Positions 1 through 6,745 of a stretch of DNA of 13,558 nucleotides are shown piece after piece; position 1 is the first letter of the stretch, and every line of letters begins with the position of its first letter. This stretch comes from an uncultured Leuconostoc sp. GTDB lineage: Bacteria; Bacillota; Bacilli; Lactobacillales; Lactobacillaceae. The notes under the pieces are model-generated. The model was not told the origin of the DNA. It made no database searches and saw only the letters and a program-made list of their open reading frames with translations. Position numbers and translations under genes: made by a program. The stretch spans positions 1-13,558 of the forward strand of contig NZ_CAMJRK010000040.1 of the NCBI RefSeq assembly GCF_946222815.1, given 5' to 3'.

Positions 1-6
1 AAGCAA

Positions 7-40
7 CCCTCCAAAAATTTCTCTGAAATCTATTTTATCA
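7..40 (-). promoter_or_regulatory. Possible promoter and ribosome site of a gene beyond the left edge
   Basis: On the minus strand an extended -10-like element (TGA then TAAAAT, 32-40) is followed by a strong Shine-Dalgarno-like GGAGGG at 7-12. The start codon would fall at or just past position 1. No good -35 box is visible. This suggests a separate minus-strand gene begins outside the window. Confidence 0.3.
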
Positions 41-112
41 CATGTCTATACTAAAGAAACAATATTTCATTGTAATTTTAGATATGTTTTTAAGAATATA
101 CTTTATGAATGG

Positions 113-844
113 TCAAGTATATTCTATTGTTTTCACTTCTGGGAAATCTGTAAAAATAGCTGCCACTTGCCATTTTTTTAATTTTTCAGCTACAGCTGTA
201 TCATTCACTGTCCATACGTTCACTGGTAAATGATTAGCAATTAAGTGTTTGGCTTGCTCTTTTGTAAGATACTCAACATCAGGATGAACATACACAGCCC
301 CGATGTCTCTGGCAACTGTCACAATGTTATCTGGCAATTGTGACGCCATCAAAATGCCTGTTTTGATGTCAGGCATTAACATATGAAACTTTTTTAGCAG
401 ATTAACATCAAAACTTGACACAATAATTTTAACATCTGAACTAACCTGTCGTAAAGCCTGACAAACAGAGGCAAGGTATAAATTTTGTTTATCGTATCTT
501 AATGCTGTTTTAAGTTCAAAATTAACATTAAAATGATATCGATTAATAAAATCAATTAGCCATTTCAAGGTCACAATACGTTCATTAGCGTATGCCTCAC
601 TAAACCAGCGACCAAAATCTAGTTTTTGTAAATCAATTAACGTTATATCATTCACTGTCCCACTACCATCGGACGTGCGATCCACTCTGTCATCATGAAT
701 GAGGATTAATTCACCATCAGCCGTCATATCAATATCTGTTTCTAACCAGTCAGCATTCATTGCTATCATTTTTTCAAACGCGGCACGTGTATTTTCCGGT
801 GCCTGAGCTGAAATACCACGATGCGCAATTTTTTTCATAGACAT
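113..844 (-). CDS. Glycerophosphodiester phosphodiesterase (GDPD family)
   Basis: GDPD enzymes hydrolyse glycerophosphodiesters to sn-glycerol 3-phosphate and an alcohol. The family signature is clear: HRG at residues 8-10, PENT at 16-19, ETDID at 35-39 with the metal-binding acidic residues, TADG at 41-44 and the HDD at 50-52. The C-terminal part carries the typical NVWTVND stretch. The 243-residue length suits a stand-alone cytoplasmic enzyme, and no signal peptide or membrane segment is seen. The open frame extends up to 913, but the ATG at 844 is chosen because GAGAGGG lies 8 nt upstream and the HRG motif then sits at the usual N-terminal place. It lies 52 nt downstream of the 2-hydroxyacid dehydrogenase on the same strand, so the two are probably co-transcribed. 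The physiological substrate cannot be read from the sequence. Confidence 0.9.
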   Translation of the reverse strand: MSMKKIAHRGISAQAPENTRAAFEKMIAMNADWLETDIDMTADGELILIHDDRVDRTSDGSGTVNDITLIDLQKLDFGRWFSEAYANERIVTLKWLIDFINRYHFNVNFELKTALRYDKQNLYLASVCQALRQVSSDVKIIVSSFDVNLLKKFHMLMPDIKTGILMASQLPDNIVTVARDIGAVYVHPDVEYLTKEQAKHLIANHLPVNVWTVNDTAVAEKLKKWQVAAIFTDFPEVKTIEYT

Positions 845-896
845 TTTGTGTTCCCTCTCAGTTATTAAACATGCCGATTCAGACATGTATTTATAT

Positions 897-1838
897 TTAG
901 TACCCTTTATCAAGATTTACAATATTGTACCTAATCGTACCATCTTTTACAAAGTAGGGGACATTCTTTTCAAATAAGCGAAATAATCCACCAGTGCGCC
1001 CCGCATTAACAGACTCCCCCCAACTAGTATGTTGCGTCAATAACACTTGCGGTCTGTCAAATAACGGGTGATTTTTAGGTAATGGTTCAGGTGTGGTAAC
1101 GTCTAACGCAGCATATTTAACACGAGAGTCGTCAATAGCTGCCAACAAGTCATTTTGATTTAGGGTTGTCCCACGACCAATATTAATAAATAGAAATAAT
1201 TGATTAACCTGTTCAAAAAAATGATTATTAAAAAAATCATCTGTTTCAGGCGTACCTGGTAAACCATCAACAACAACACGAGATTTTGCTAATGCTTTTT
1301 GATAATCTTGCATGCTATAGACCTCATCAAAACCATCAACCATCTGGCCAGTTGTATTCACACCATAAACAACGCCACCAAATGCTTTAATATGACCAGC
1401 AATTTGCTGACCAATACGTCCCGTTCCAAATACTAAAACAGGTAGTTCCGTAATCAAATATTGATTCGTATAGGGTTCCCAATGCGTTCGTGATGCATAT
1501 ATATTTAACCCACGTGCAAAATATAAAATATAACTTAAAACCGTTTGTGCAATTGGAGTGGCTTTTAATCCACTAGCATTTGTAACAATAACGCCGAAAT
1601 CCTTCAGCTTTTTTAAAGGTAAATAATCTACACCCGCTGATTGTGTCTGAATCCACTTTAATTTCGCATCTGGATTCGCTAGTATTTGTTGTCCAATAGC
1701 ATTATCCCATGCGTAACTAATAATGATTTCAGGTATTTGTTCCGCCCTAACGGTATCAGGTGTGACAACTGTTACACCATATTTTGCTAAAAAAGCACGA
1801 TTTGATTCAGTAATCGCTTTCACTGCCAAAAGTAACAT
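897..1838 (-). CDS. D-2-hydroxyacid dehydrogenase, NAD-dependent
   Basis: A member of the D-isomer-specific 2-hydroxyacid dehydrogenase family, which interconverts 2-oxo acids and D-2-hydroxy acids with NAD(P)H. Counting from the chosen start (313 residues), the Rossmann GxGxxG is at 138-143 (GTGRIG). The catalytic Arg is R222 in the INIGRG motif, the Glu is E251 in PEP, and the His is H270 in QHTSWG. The acidic residue normally ending beta-2 of the NAD-binding fold is not obvious; residues 158-164 read YGVNTTG, so NADP use is possible. The start at 1838 is preferred over 1853 because GAGAGG lies 7 nt upstream. It is transcribed divergently from the leader-ilvE operon and precedes the GDPD gene. 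A role in reducing branched-chain 2-oxo acids is an inference from that neighbourhood; phosphoglycerate- or glyoxylate-type specificity cannot be excluded. Confidence 0.88.
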   Translation of the reverse strand: MLLLAVKAITESNRAFLAKYGVTVVTPDTVRAEQIPEIIISYAWDNAIGQQILANPDAKLKWIQTQSAGVDYLPLKKLKDFGVIVTNASGLKATPIAQTVLSYILYFARGLNIYASRTHWEPYTNQYLITELPVLVFGTGRIGQQIAGHIKAFGGVVYGVNTTGQMVDGFDEVYSMQDYQKALAKSRVVVDGLPGTPETDDFFNNHFFEQVNQLFLFINIGRGTTLNQNDLLAAIDDSRVKYAALDVTTPEPLPKNHPLFDRPQVLLTQHTSWGESVNAGRTGGLFRLFEKNVPYFVKDGTIRYNIVNLDKGY

Positions 1839-1865
1839 ATTTAAACCTCTCATTCATTTTCTATC

Positions 1866-1895
1866 ATTATACCAAACGATAAGATGTTTAATCTA
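1866..1895 (-). promoter_or_regulatory. Promoter of the hydroxyacid dehydrogenase gene
   Basis: On the minus strand a perfect TATAAT -10 (1866-1871) is preceded, 18 nt upstream, by a weak -35 (TAGATT, 1890-1895). The start point would be near 1859, giving a short leader of about 20 nt. It is back-to-back with the promoter of the ilvE operon. Confidence 0.55.
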
Positions 1896-1917
1896 TTATG
1901 GCATTTAAATTAAAATA

Positions 1918-1946
1918 TTGACATTTAATTATTTAAATGTCATAAT
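1918..1946 (+). promoter_or_regulatory. Sigma-A promoter of the leader peptide-EIIC-ilvE operon
   Basis: TTGACA at 1918-1923 and CATAAT at 1941-1946 are separated by 17 nt, close to the vegetative consensus. Transcription would start near 1953, about 25 nt before the leader-peptide ATG. A perfect inverted repeat occupies the spacer. Confidence 0.8.
1919..1942. promoter_or_regulatory. Inverted-repeat operator candidate inside the promoter
   Basis: Two perfect 10-base arms, TGACATTTAA (1919-1928) and TTAAATGTCA (1933-1942), flank a TTAT centre. The repeat covers part of the -35 box, the spacer and the first bases of the -10 box, the position expected of a repressor operator. A further half-site CATTTAA lies at 1902-1908, exactly 20 bp upstream of the same heptamer in the left arm and closer to the divergent promoter. 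The binding protein is unknown. Confidence 0.5.
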
Positions 1947-1977
1947 ATAGTTTATAAAATAAAAGGAAAATTATATA

Positions 1978-2043
1978 ATGTTCATGTTAAGTTCACACAA
2001 CTTCACAAATCTCATTACGATCAACGTCGTCATTATTATCTGA
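1978..2043 (+). CDS. Ile/Val/Leu-rich leader peptide of an attenuator
   Basis: A 21-codon ORF begins at ATG 1978 after an AAAAGGA ribosome site at 1961-1967 and ends at TGA 2041. The first half is MFMLSSHNFTN; the last ten residues are LITINVVIII. Five of the last nine codons are Ile and two are Val, directly after a Leu. The stop codon lies immediately before a hairpin series that ends in an intrinsic terminator, and the operon encodes a branched-chain aminotransferase. This is the architecture of ilv/leu leader peptides, whose translation senses charged tRNA-Ile, tRNA-Val and tRNA-Leu. The product probably has no function of its own. It is well below the usual length cut-off of gene callers, so it is easily missed. 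Confidence 0.85.
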   Translation: MFMLSSHNFTNLITINVVIII

Positions 2044-2137
2044 CTTCTCGCTGGTCTATTTTGTTTACCAGTTGAGAAGCAAATTCTCGACTGGCGTGAA
2101 GATGTTGAATTTTTCAGCATTCTCAAGAGACGCTAGT
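2044..2137 (+). promoter_or_regulatory. Attenuator: competing RNA hairpins
   Basis: Four mutually exclusive segments are visible. Segment 1 (2044-2055, CTTCTCGCTGGT) pairs with segment 2 (2067-2079, ACCAGTTGAGAAG). Segment 2 can instead pair with segment 3 over 11 bp: CCAGTTGAGAA (2068-2078) with TTCTCGACTGG (2084-2094), including one G-U. The end of segment 3, ACTGGCGT (2090-2097), can pair over 8 bp with ACGCTAGT (2130-2137), the 5' arm of the terminator, forming an antiterminator around a small inner hairpin (2102-2120). Inferred logic: a ribosome stalled at the earlier Ile/Val codons leaves segment 1 free, so 1:2 forms, segment 3 pairs with segment 4, and transcription continues. A ribosome that reaches the stop codon covers segment 1, so 2:3 forms and the terminator folds. 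Confidence 0.72.
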
Positions 2138-2158
2138 TTATTGCTAGCGTCTCTTTTT
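2126..2158 (+). terminator. Intrinsic terminator of the attenuator
   Basis: A perfect 11-bp stem, AGAGACGCTAG (2126-2136) with CTAGCGTCTCT (2144-2154), has a 7-nt loop and runs into a T-tract (2154-2158). It sits 97 nt upstream of the first structural gene, so it must be bypassed for the operon to be expressed. Confidence 0.9.
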
Positions 2159-2255
2159 CTTTTATTTTTTATGTTATTTTTCAAGAACAAGTTCAGTTAT
2201 TGGTTGAAAAAACAGTGTTTTATCACTAGCAGAACGATATTTAGGAGGATTTATA

Positions 2256-3365
2256 ATGGATCAAACAACAACGCCGCTCACATCAGGTAACAAAAAGCAA
2301 CCACCTTCATCAGTTCGAGAAACTATTTTTGATGTCTCAACTGGTATTTCAAATGCCATTCTCGCTGTCCTTGGTATGGGTCTACTGATGTCTTCAATCG
2401 GAAATATAGTCGGTTACACCCCCTTAGTACAGGCTGGGTTAATGGGCCAAAAACTATTAGCCCCTGCTCTTGGTGTTGGTATCGCCATCATGATGCGCGC
2501 TAATATTCTAACAACCGGGGCCGCACTGATTTCTGCTACGGTCGGATCCAACGCGGTATACTTTACCTCAACTGTGAGCCCGCAGACACATACTGCAACA
2601 GGTTGGGTAGCAGATCAAGCTGCTGGATCAATCGTGTTGACTTCTGGTCAACCAATTTCTGCCGTTTTAGCAGCTATATTGGCCGTACTTGTTGGTAACT
2701 GGTTGACTGGCAAGACACCTTTAGACATGATGCTCGTACCACTAGGCGCCGTTCTTTCCGGTACATTTTTTGGGTTAGGCACTGCGGCAATTACCACACC
2801 GTTTTTAAACTGGGTATCAGAATCCTTAGCTTCAACAATGAGTGTTAATCCTTTCCTTGGTTCGTTCGTCGTTTCTGTTATTTGGTTCCTGTTTCTAATG
2901 ACGCCAGCTTCATCTGCGGCACTTGCGATTGCAGTTATGCTAGACCCACTTTCAGGCGGCGCCGCTTTAATCGGTACAACTGCAGGATTTGTAGTTTATA
3001 CAGCTATGGGTTGGTCACAAAATAATATGGGAGCTAATATTGCCCAAACAATTGTCACACCAAAAGTACAATTTCCTAATTTATTAAAAAGCCCACTCCT
3101 TATGTTTGGGCCAGCGTTTATAGCTGGCCTATCCGCTATGATTGCTGTCGGAATATTCCATTTAAAAGTGCCATTTGCCATTGCAGGACTAGGTTTGAAT
3201 GGCTTTATTGCACCAATAGCATTAGCGTCATCTGATCCTCGTGCATTAGTATTAGTCGCTATATTTGGTATTGTGGTACCGGTTGTTGCTAGTATGTCCA
3301 TGTACTACGCATTAAACAGGTTGGGTAAAACACATAAAAATGATTTACATTTAGAGGTTGTTTAA
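2256..3365 (+). CDS. PfoR/PTS-EIIC_2-type membrane protein, candidate branched-chain metabolite transporter
   Basis: A 369-residue, very hydrophobic polytopic protein with roughly nine or ten membrane segments from about residue 30 to 355, rich in Gly/Ala/Ser. A short polar N-tail (residues 1-25) and a short charged C-tail (about 350-369) flank them. I place it in the stand-alone PTS EIIC_2 family (PF13303, which includes Clostridium perfringens PfoR) from the overall pattern, for example the VLGMGLL, MMRANILTTGAAL and MTPASSAALAIAVML stretches. No EIIA or EIIB domain or gene accompanies it, so phosphotransfer is unlikely. The ATG at 2256 has a strong AGGAGG 7 nt upstream. The gene lies between an Ile/Val attenuator and ilvE, 56 nt apart from the latter, so control by branched-chain amino acid supply is expected. 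A role in moving branched-chain amino acids, their 2-oxo acids or hydroxy acids is inference. Database naming as a sugar transporter would not fit this context. Confidence 0.85.
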   Translation: MDQTTTPLTSGNKKQPPSSVRETIFDVSTGISNAILAVLGMGLLMSSIGNIVGYTPLVQAGLMGQKLLAPALGVGIAIMMRANILTTGAALISATVGSNAVYFTSTVSPQTHTATGWVADQAAGSIVLTSGQPISAVLAAILAVLVGNWLTGKTPLDMMLVPLGAVLSGTFFGLGTAAITTPFLNWVSESLASTMSVNPFLGSFVVSVIWFLFLMTPASSAALAIAVMLDPLSGGAALIGTTAGFVVYTAMGWSQNNMGANIAQTIVTPKVQFPNLLKSPLLMFGPAFIAGLSAMIAVGIFHLKVPFAIAGLGLNGFIAPIALASSDPRALVLVAIFGIVVPVVASMSMYYALNRLGKTHKNDLHLEVV

Positions 3366-3421
3366 TTTTTATATAAAGGTTATAGTAAAATTATTATATT
3401 TTTATAAGAAAGAAGAATAAA

Positions 3422-4462
3422 ATGTCACAGAATAAAGCACAACCTAAAGATTTCAATTGGTCAGAGCTCGGATTTGAATATCATGACCTACCTTACCGAT
3501 TCCGCGCATATTTCAAAGATGGGCAATGGAGTGAAGGTGGTCTTGAGACTGACTCAAATATACCGGTAAATGAAGCAGCCACTGGCTTGCATTATGGACA
3601 AAATATATTTGAAGGGCTGAAAGTGTATAGACGTCAAGATGGCGGCGCTAATCTCTTTCGCCCAGATCGTAACGCAAAAAGATTACAAAATTCAGCTGCA
3701 CGGCTTATGATGGCCCCAGTACCTGAAGAACTATTCTTACGTGCCTTAAAAGAAGTGACTAAAGCCAATAAAGACTTTATTCCGCCATATGGTACGGGTG
3801 CAACACTTTATCTTCGGCCCTTTGAATTTGGTGGTGGACCAGTTGTTGGCGTACATCCTGCAGATAATTATGTTTTTGAAGTTTATGCAACACCAGTCGG
3901 TGCCTACTATAAAGGCGGGCTAACGCCAACAGCCTATGTCACTAATGAGTATGATCGCGCAGCTCATGGTGGTACGGGTGCAGCCAAGGCTGGTGGCAAC
4001 TATGGTGCGTCAATGCTTGCTGGTGATGAAGCGCATTCTGCTGGATACTCTGATGTTGTTTACTTAGACCCTCGTTTACATGAAAATATTGAAGAGTTAG
4101 GTTCAGCAAACTTCTTTGGTATTACAAAAGATGGCCGTTTCTTGACACCAAAGTCACCTTCAATTTTGCCATCAGTAACGAAATTTTCATTGCTTGAAGT
4201 CGCAAAAGAACTTGGACTCGAGGCTGAAGAAACGACCATTTCAATCAATGACTTGGATCAATTCACAGAAGCAGGTGCTATGGGTACTGCAGCAGTCATT
4301 TCGCCTGTTGGTTCAATCACACATCATGGTAACAAACACGTCTTTTATTCAGAAACAGCAGTTGGTCCTTGGACACAAAAATTATATGATCGCCTAACTG
4401 CTATTCAATATGGTGATGAAAAAGGACCAGAAAACTGGGCTGTTGATGTCCCACTAGATTGA
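3422..4462 (+). CDS. ilvE: Branched-chain amino acid aminotransferase
   Basis: A PLP-dependent fold-type IV aminotransferase that interconverts Leu, Ile and Val with their 2-oxo acids, using 2-oxoglutarate/glutamate. The length (346 residues) and motifs match group II (BCAT/ilvE2) enzymes: GLHYGQNIFEGLKVYR at residues 55-70, the LYLRPFEFG stretch at about 129-137, and the PLP-lysine motif GGTGAAKAGGNYG with K189. The later EELGSANFFGI segment is also typical. It follows the EIIC-like gene after 56 nt with no terminator between them. The ribosome site (AAGAAAGAAG) is weaker than that of the upstream gene. No strong terminator is seen after the stop codon, so some transcripts may run on towards tRNA-Glu. 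In lactic acid bacteria this enzyme often works catabolically, feeding keto-acid-derived flavour compounds, as well as in synthesis. Confidence 0.96.
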   Translation: MSQNKAQPKDFNWSELGFEYHDLPYRFRAYFKDGQWSEGGLETDSNIPVNEAATGLHYGQNIFEGLKVYRRQDGGANLFRPDRNAKRLQNSAARLMMAPVPEELFLRALKEVTKANKDFIPPYGTGATLYLRPFEFGGGPVVGVHPADNYVFEVYATPVGAYYKGGLTPTAYVTNEYDRAAHGGTGAAKAGGNYGASMLAGDEAHSAGYSDVVYLDPRLHENIEELGSANFFGITKDGRFLTPKSPSILPSVTKFSLLEVAKELGLEAEETTISINDLDQFTEAGAMGTAAVISPVGSITHHGNKHVFYSETAVGPWTQKLYDRLTAIQYGDEKGPENWAVDVPLD

Positions 4463-4532
4463 TTCTTTGATTCACGCAGCGTCTTTTAATGCAACATGTC
4501 GCACCGCTAACGAACAATTTTTAGTATAATCA

Positions 4533-4561
4533 TTGACGAATAAACTATTTCTTGTTACACT
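4533..4561 (+). promoter_or_regulatory. Promoter of tRNA-Glu
   Basis: TTGACG (4533-4538) and TACACT (4556-4561) are separated by 17 nt. The start would be about 30 nt before the mature tRNA. Confidence 0.65.
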
Positions 4562-4600
4562 AGTATAGTTGTTTGGTAGCTATCAAACATCAGTGACCAT

Positions 4601-4672
4601 GGCTCGTTGGTCAAGCGGCTAAGACGCTGCCCTTTCACGGCGGAATCGAGAGTTCGATTCTCTCACGAGCTA
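4601..4672 (+). tRNA. tRNA-Glu (anticodon TTC)
   Basis: A 72-nt cloverleaf starts with acceptor GGCTCGT, which pairs with ACGAGCT (the first pair is G-U), and ends with discriminator A at 4672. The anticodon loop reads CTTTCAC, giving TTC for Glu. The T arm GAGAG-TTCGATT-CTCTC is perfect. No CCA is encoded. The sequence closely follows Gram-positive tRNA-Glu. Confidence 0.96.
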
Positions 4673-4676
4673 TATC

Positions 4677-4703
4677 AAGTCGCAACTTCGGTTGTGACTT
4701 TTT
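4677..4703 (+). terminator. Terminator after tRNA-Glu
   Basis: A 10-bp stem (AAGTCGCAAC with GTTGTGACTT, one G-U) is closed by a TTCG tetraloop and followed by a T run. Confidence 0.88.
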
Positions 4704-4709
4704 ATGTGT

Positions 4710-4760
4710 CATCATTAAACAAAAATAACAGCCTAAGGCTGTTATTTTTGTTTAATGATG
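4710..4760. terminator. Bidirectional terminator with a 24-bp perfect stem
   Basis: Arms 4710-4733 and 4737-4760 are perfect reverse complements around a 3-nt centre. The core is AACAGCC/GGCTGTT with A-rich and T-rich flanks on the two sides, so it can terminate in either direction. It serves the minus-strand yutD operon, whose stop codon (4742-4744) lies inside the right arm, and backs up the tRNA-Glu terminator. Confidence 0.85.
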
Positions 4761-5272
4761 AAAGGCCGTTTGTTCGGTTTCTTGTTATTTACCTGCTCTT
4801 TTTTGTTTGGTACCACCTTTGTACTTGTTTTATTTTTGTCCTTTTCAGGTGAACGTTTATGACTGTTTCTGTGTGTTCTCTTGTTATTTTTAGGACGATC
4901 TTCTTGCTCCAATTGTCGTGGATTAATATTTTCTAACACAAAATATGGTGCCCCAAAGTTAACATATTCATACAAATAGTCCTGTAGTGTCTCTATTTTA
5001 TCTTGACTTGGCACATGCTTTTCATTTCTATAAAATCCTTTAAGACGTAATTGTTCAGATGAAATATCACCGACAAGATAGTCATATTGTGCTAACAAAG
5101 GCGTATAACGTATAGCCAATTTTTCAGTATTAAAGGCTTCCTTAAAGTTTTCAACAAGCTCTAACGTTAATTTATCAATGCTTATTTTATTTTCATGGCG
5201 TGTAACTTGGTATGCCATTTTACGTTCTTCTTGTTGCAATAACGTTTGTGTTTTTAACGATTCACGATCCAT
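4742..5272 (-). CDS. yutD: YutD-like protein (DUF1027) with a basic tail
   Basis: A 176-residue protein of the YutD family, whose function is not established. The family core spans about residues 20-118 and includes DYLVGD near 64-69, GFYRN near 79-83 and the diagnostic EYVNFGAPYFVLE at 102-114. From about residue 125 to the end the sequence is a low-complexity basic tail rich in Lys, Asn and Arg, likely disordered and possibly nucleic-acid binding. The start at 5272 is chosen because AAGAGG lies 7 nt upstream. The frame continues to a GTG at 5296 with no ribosome site of its own. It lies 25 nt after the yunD-like gene, a pairing also seen in Bacillus. The last codons fold into the terminator stem. 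Confidence 0.85.
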   Translation of the reverse strand: MDRESLKTQTLLQQEERKMAYQVTRHENKISIDKLTLELVENFKEAFNTEKLAIRYTPLLAQYDYLVGDISSEQLRLKGFYRNEKHVPSQDKIETLQDYLYEYVNFGAPYFVLENINPRQLEQEDRPKNNKRTHRNSHKRSPEKDKNKTSTKVVPNKKEQVNNKKPNKRPFIIKQK

Positions 5273-5297
5273 CAAATACCTCTTTTTTAACAGCACG

Positions 5298-6650
5298 CTA
5301 TGCGTTACTGTATTTTTTCTTGTAATATTGCGCCATCAACTCTCTTAATAATATACGCAATTCTATTGTTACTGGTACATTTTGTATCACAGGGAAAAAT
5401 GGTACCCATTTATAATGATCAAGCGTTGCAATTTGATAATCTTGATGACGTTGAATGATTTGACCTTGATACAAAATTTGACCATCTCTTTGCCTATCAA
5501 TACCATCAAACCGCATATAGCCAAAAATTTTACCACGAAAGCCACTGCCCTTAACTGCTAAAGTGGACAACCATTCTTGTTGTGCATCAACCTCTTCAAA
5601 CAACTCAATAATATTTTGCCCCTTAAGTGTCATTACCATCGGATTAATTGCATGTGGCATACTTTCCAGTAATTCATATTGATTCAGCGGACCTTTAGGC
5701 AAATCTTCAACAAACATACCAGTCGACACCATAGCTGCTGGTACATCAAAATACTGTTTCAAAGCTCGCATTGCATCATAACTTTGTTCATCGGTTGTTA
5801 TGTCTCGTGTTAACTGCGTAACATATCGAGTAGTCAACGTTGCTTGTCCTTTTTTTAATAAGCCATGAATTAAATTATAATCCTTGTCATCTTCCGTCAC
5901 TTCATACATCGGTGTCGTGACAGCTTTTTTACTCAAAATATGACCATCATGCGATACTTCTAAAGTAATATCACCAACATAATTACCATACCGACCTGCA
6001 GCCGCCAATAAAGTCCCTGAAACCATTTTACCATGCTCTAACAAATGATGTGTATGCGCACCAATAATAATATCAATATCATATTTTTCAGCTAAACGTT
6101 CATCCGTTGGTAATCCTAAATGAGATAACAGCACCACGACATCAGCTTTTTGATGCAATATTGGCAATAATTTATCAATTGTTTCATCTACATCATAGGG
6201 TTGCCATCCAAGCGAAGGATAGGTTAAGTTATATGGTGCAGTTAATCCAAAAACGGCAATTGTGGTGCCTAAACTAGTTGTTATAATTTTATATTCCTTA
6301 GCCCATGCCGGTTGTGTTAGTGTAGGATACTCTTTTAAATTGCCCAGCAAAACATCAAAGTTAGCCCCGTCATATAAATGATTCATCGCTTCATGAGATA
6401 ACACTAATCCTTCATTATTGCCAATTGTTACCCCATTATAGTGTGCCTCATTCATTAATTGAATATTACCTTGACCCATTGTTGCATCAGTGTATGGATT
6501 TAAACGATCGATTGCATCTCCAATATCAAACGTATAGCTTTGTTTATATGTTTTTTGTTTTTCCAACAAAAAACGTAAAATACGTGGCCAATTTTCAAAA
6601 TGAGAATGCATATCATTCGTATGCAATAAGTGTATGATTTCAGTTGCCAT
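5298..6650 (-). CDS. Metallophosphatase/5'-nucleotidase, YunD-like
   Basis: A two-domain calcineurin-like phosphoesterase of the UDP-sugar hydrolase/5'-nucleotidase family, 450 residues. The dimetal site motifs are present in order: D13-x-H15 in HTNDMHSH, GD(44-45) in DIGDAID, the GNNE at 77-80 in the place of the usual GNHE, SHLG near 176, and GAHTHH near 197-202. The second half (about 250-440) corresponds to the C-terminal nucleotidase domain that binds the base. There is no signal peptide or LPXTG anchor, so it is cytoplasmic like Bacillus YunD rather than a surface enzyme. The GNNE variant is normal for the YunD subgroup as I know it. A good AAAGGA ribosome site precedes the ATG at 6650. 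It is the first gene of an operon with yutD. Confidence 0.9.
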   Translation of the reverse strand: MATEIIHLLHTNDMHSHFENWPRILRFLLEKQKTYKQSYTFDIGDAIDRLNPYTDATMGQGNIQLMNEAHYNGVTIGNNEGLVLSHEAMNHLYDGANFDVLLGNLKEYPTLTQPAWAKEYKIITTSLGTTIAVFGLTAPYNLTYPSLGWQPYDVDETIDKLLPILHQKADVVVLLSHLGLPTDERLAEKYDIDIIIGAHTHHLLEHGKMVSGTLLAAAGRYGNYVGDITLEVSHDGHILSKKAVTTPMYEVTEDDKDYNLIHGLLKKGQATLTTRYVTQLTRDITTDEQSYDAMRALKQYFDVPAAMVSTGMFVEDLPKGPLNQYELLESMPHAINPMVMTLKGQNIIELFEEVDAQQEWLSTLAVKGSGFRGKIFGYMRFDGIDRQRDGQILYQGQIIQRHQDYQIATLDHYKWVPFFPVIQNVPVTIELRILLRELMAQYYKKKYSNA

Positions 6651-6710
6651 TTAGTTCCTTTCAAACATAGCGTTACATTTGTTAAATACATGTATCATTA
6701 TGTTTTTATT

Positions 6711-6740
6711 TGTATATCCCTTATTATTATTTTACACCAA
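6711..6740 (-). promoter_or_regulatory. Possible promoter of the yunD-yutD operon
   Basis: On the minus strand TTGGTG (6735-6740) and TATACA (6711-6716) are separated by 18 nt, about 60 nt before the start codon. The match is moderate. Confidence 0.35.
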
Positions 6741-6745
6741 CTAAA

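Noticed and set aside
59..78. ACAAT/ATTGT hairpin as terminator of the GDPD gene
   Set aside because: A 5-bp AT-rich stem with an interrupted T run is too weak to call.
2072..2290. 72-residue open frame across the attenuator and the start of the EIIC-like gene
   Set aside because: It runs through the terminator stem and T-tract, has no ribosome site, and overlaps the well-supported start at 2256 in another frame.
2996..3301. 101-residue minus-strand frame inside the EIIC-like gene
   Set aside because: It is the antisense shadow of a strongly supported membrane protein gene; composition and lack of a start site argue against it.
4463..4532. Terminator directly after ilvE
   Set aside because: No stem followed by a T run could be found.
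4607..4852. 81-residue open frame over tRNA-Glu
   Set aside because: It begins within the tRNA and crosses two terminators; it is antisense to yutD.
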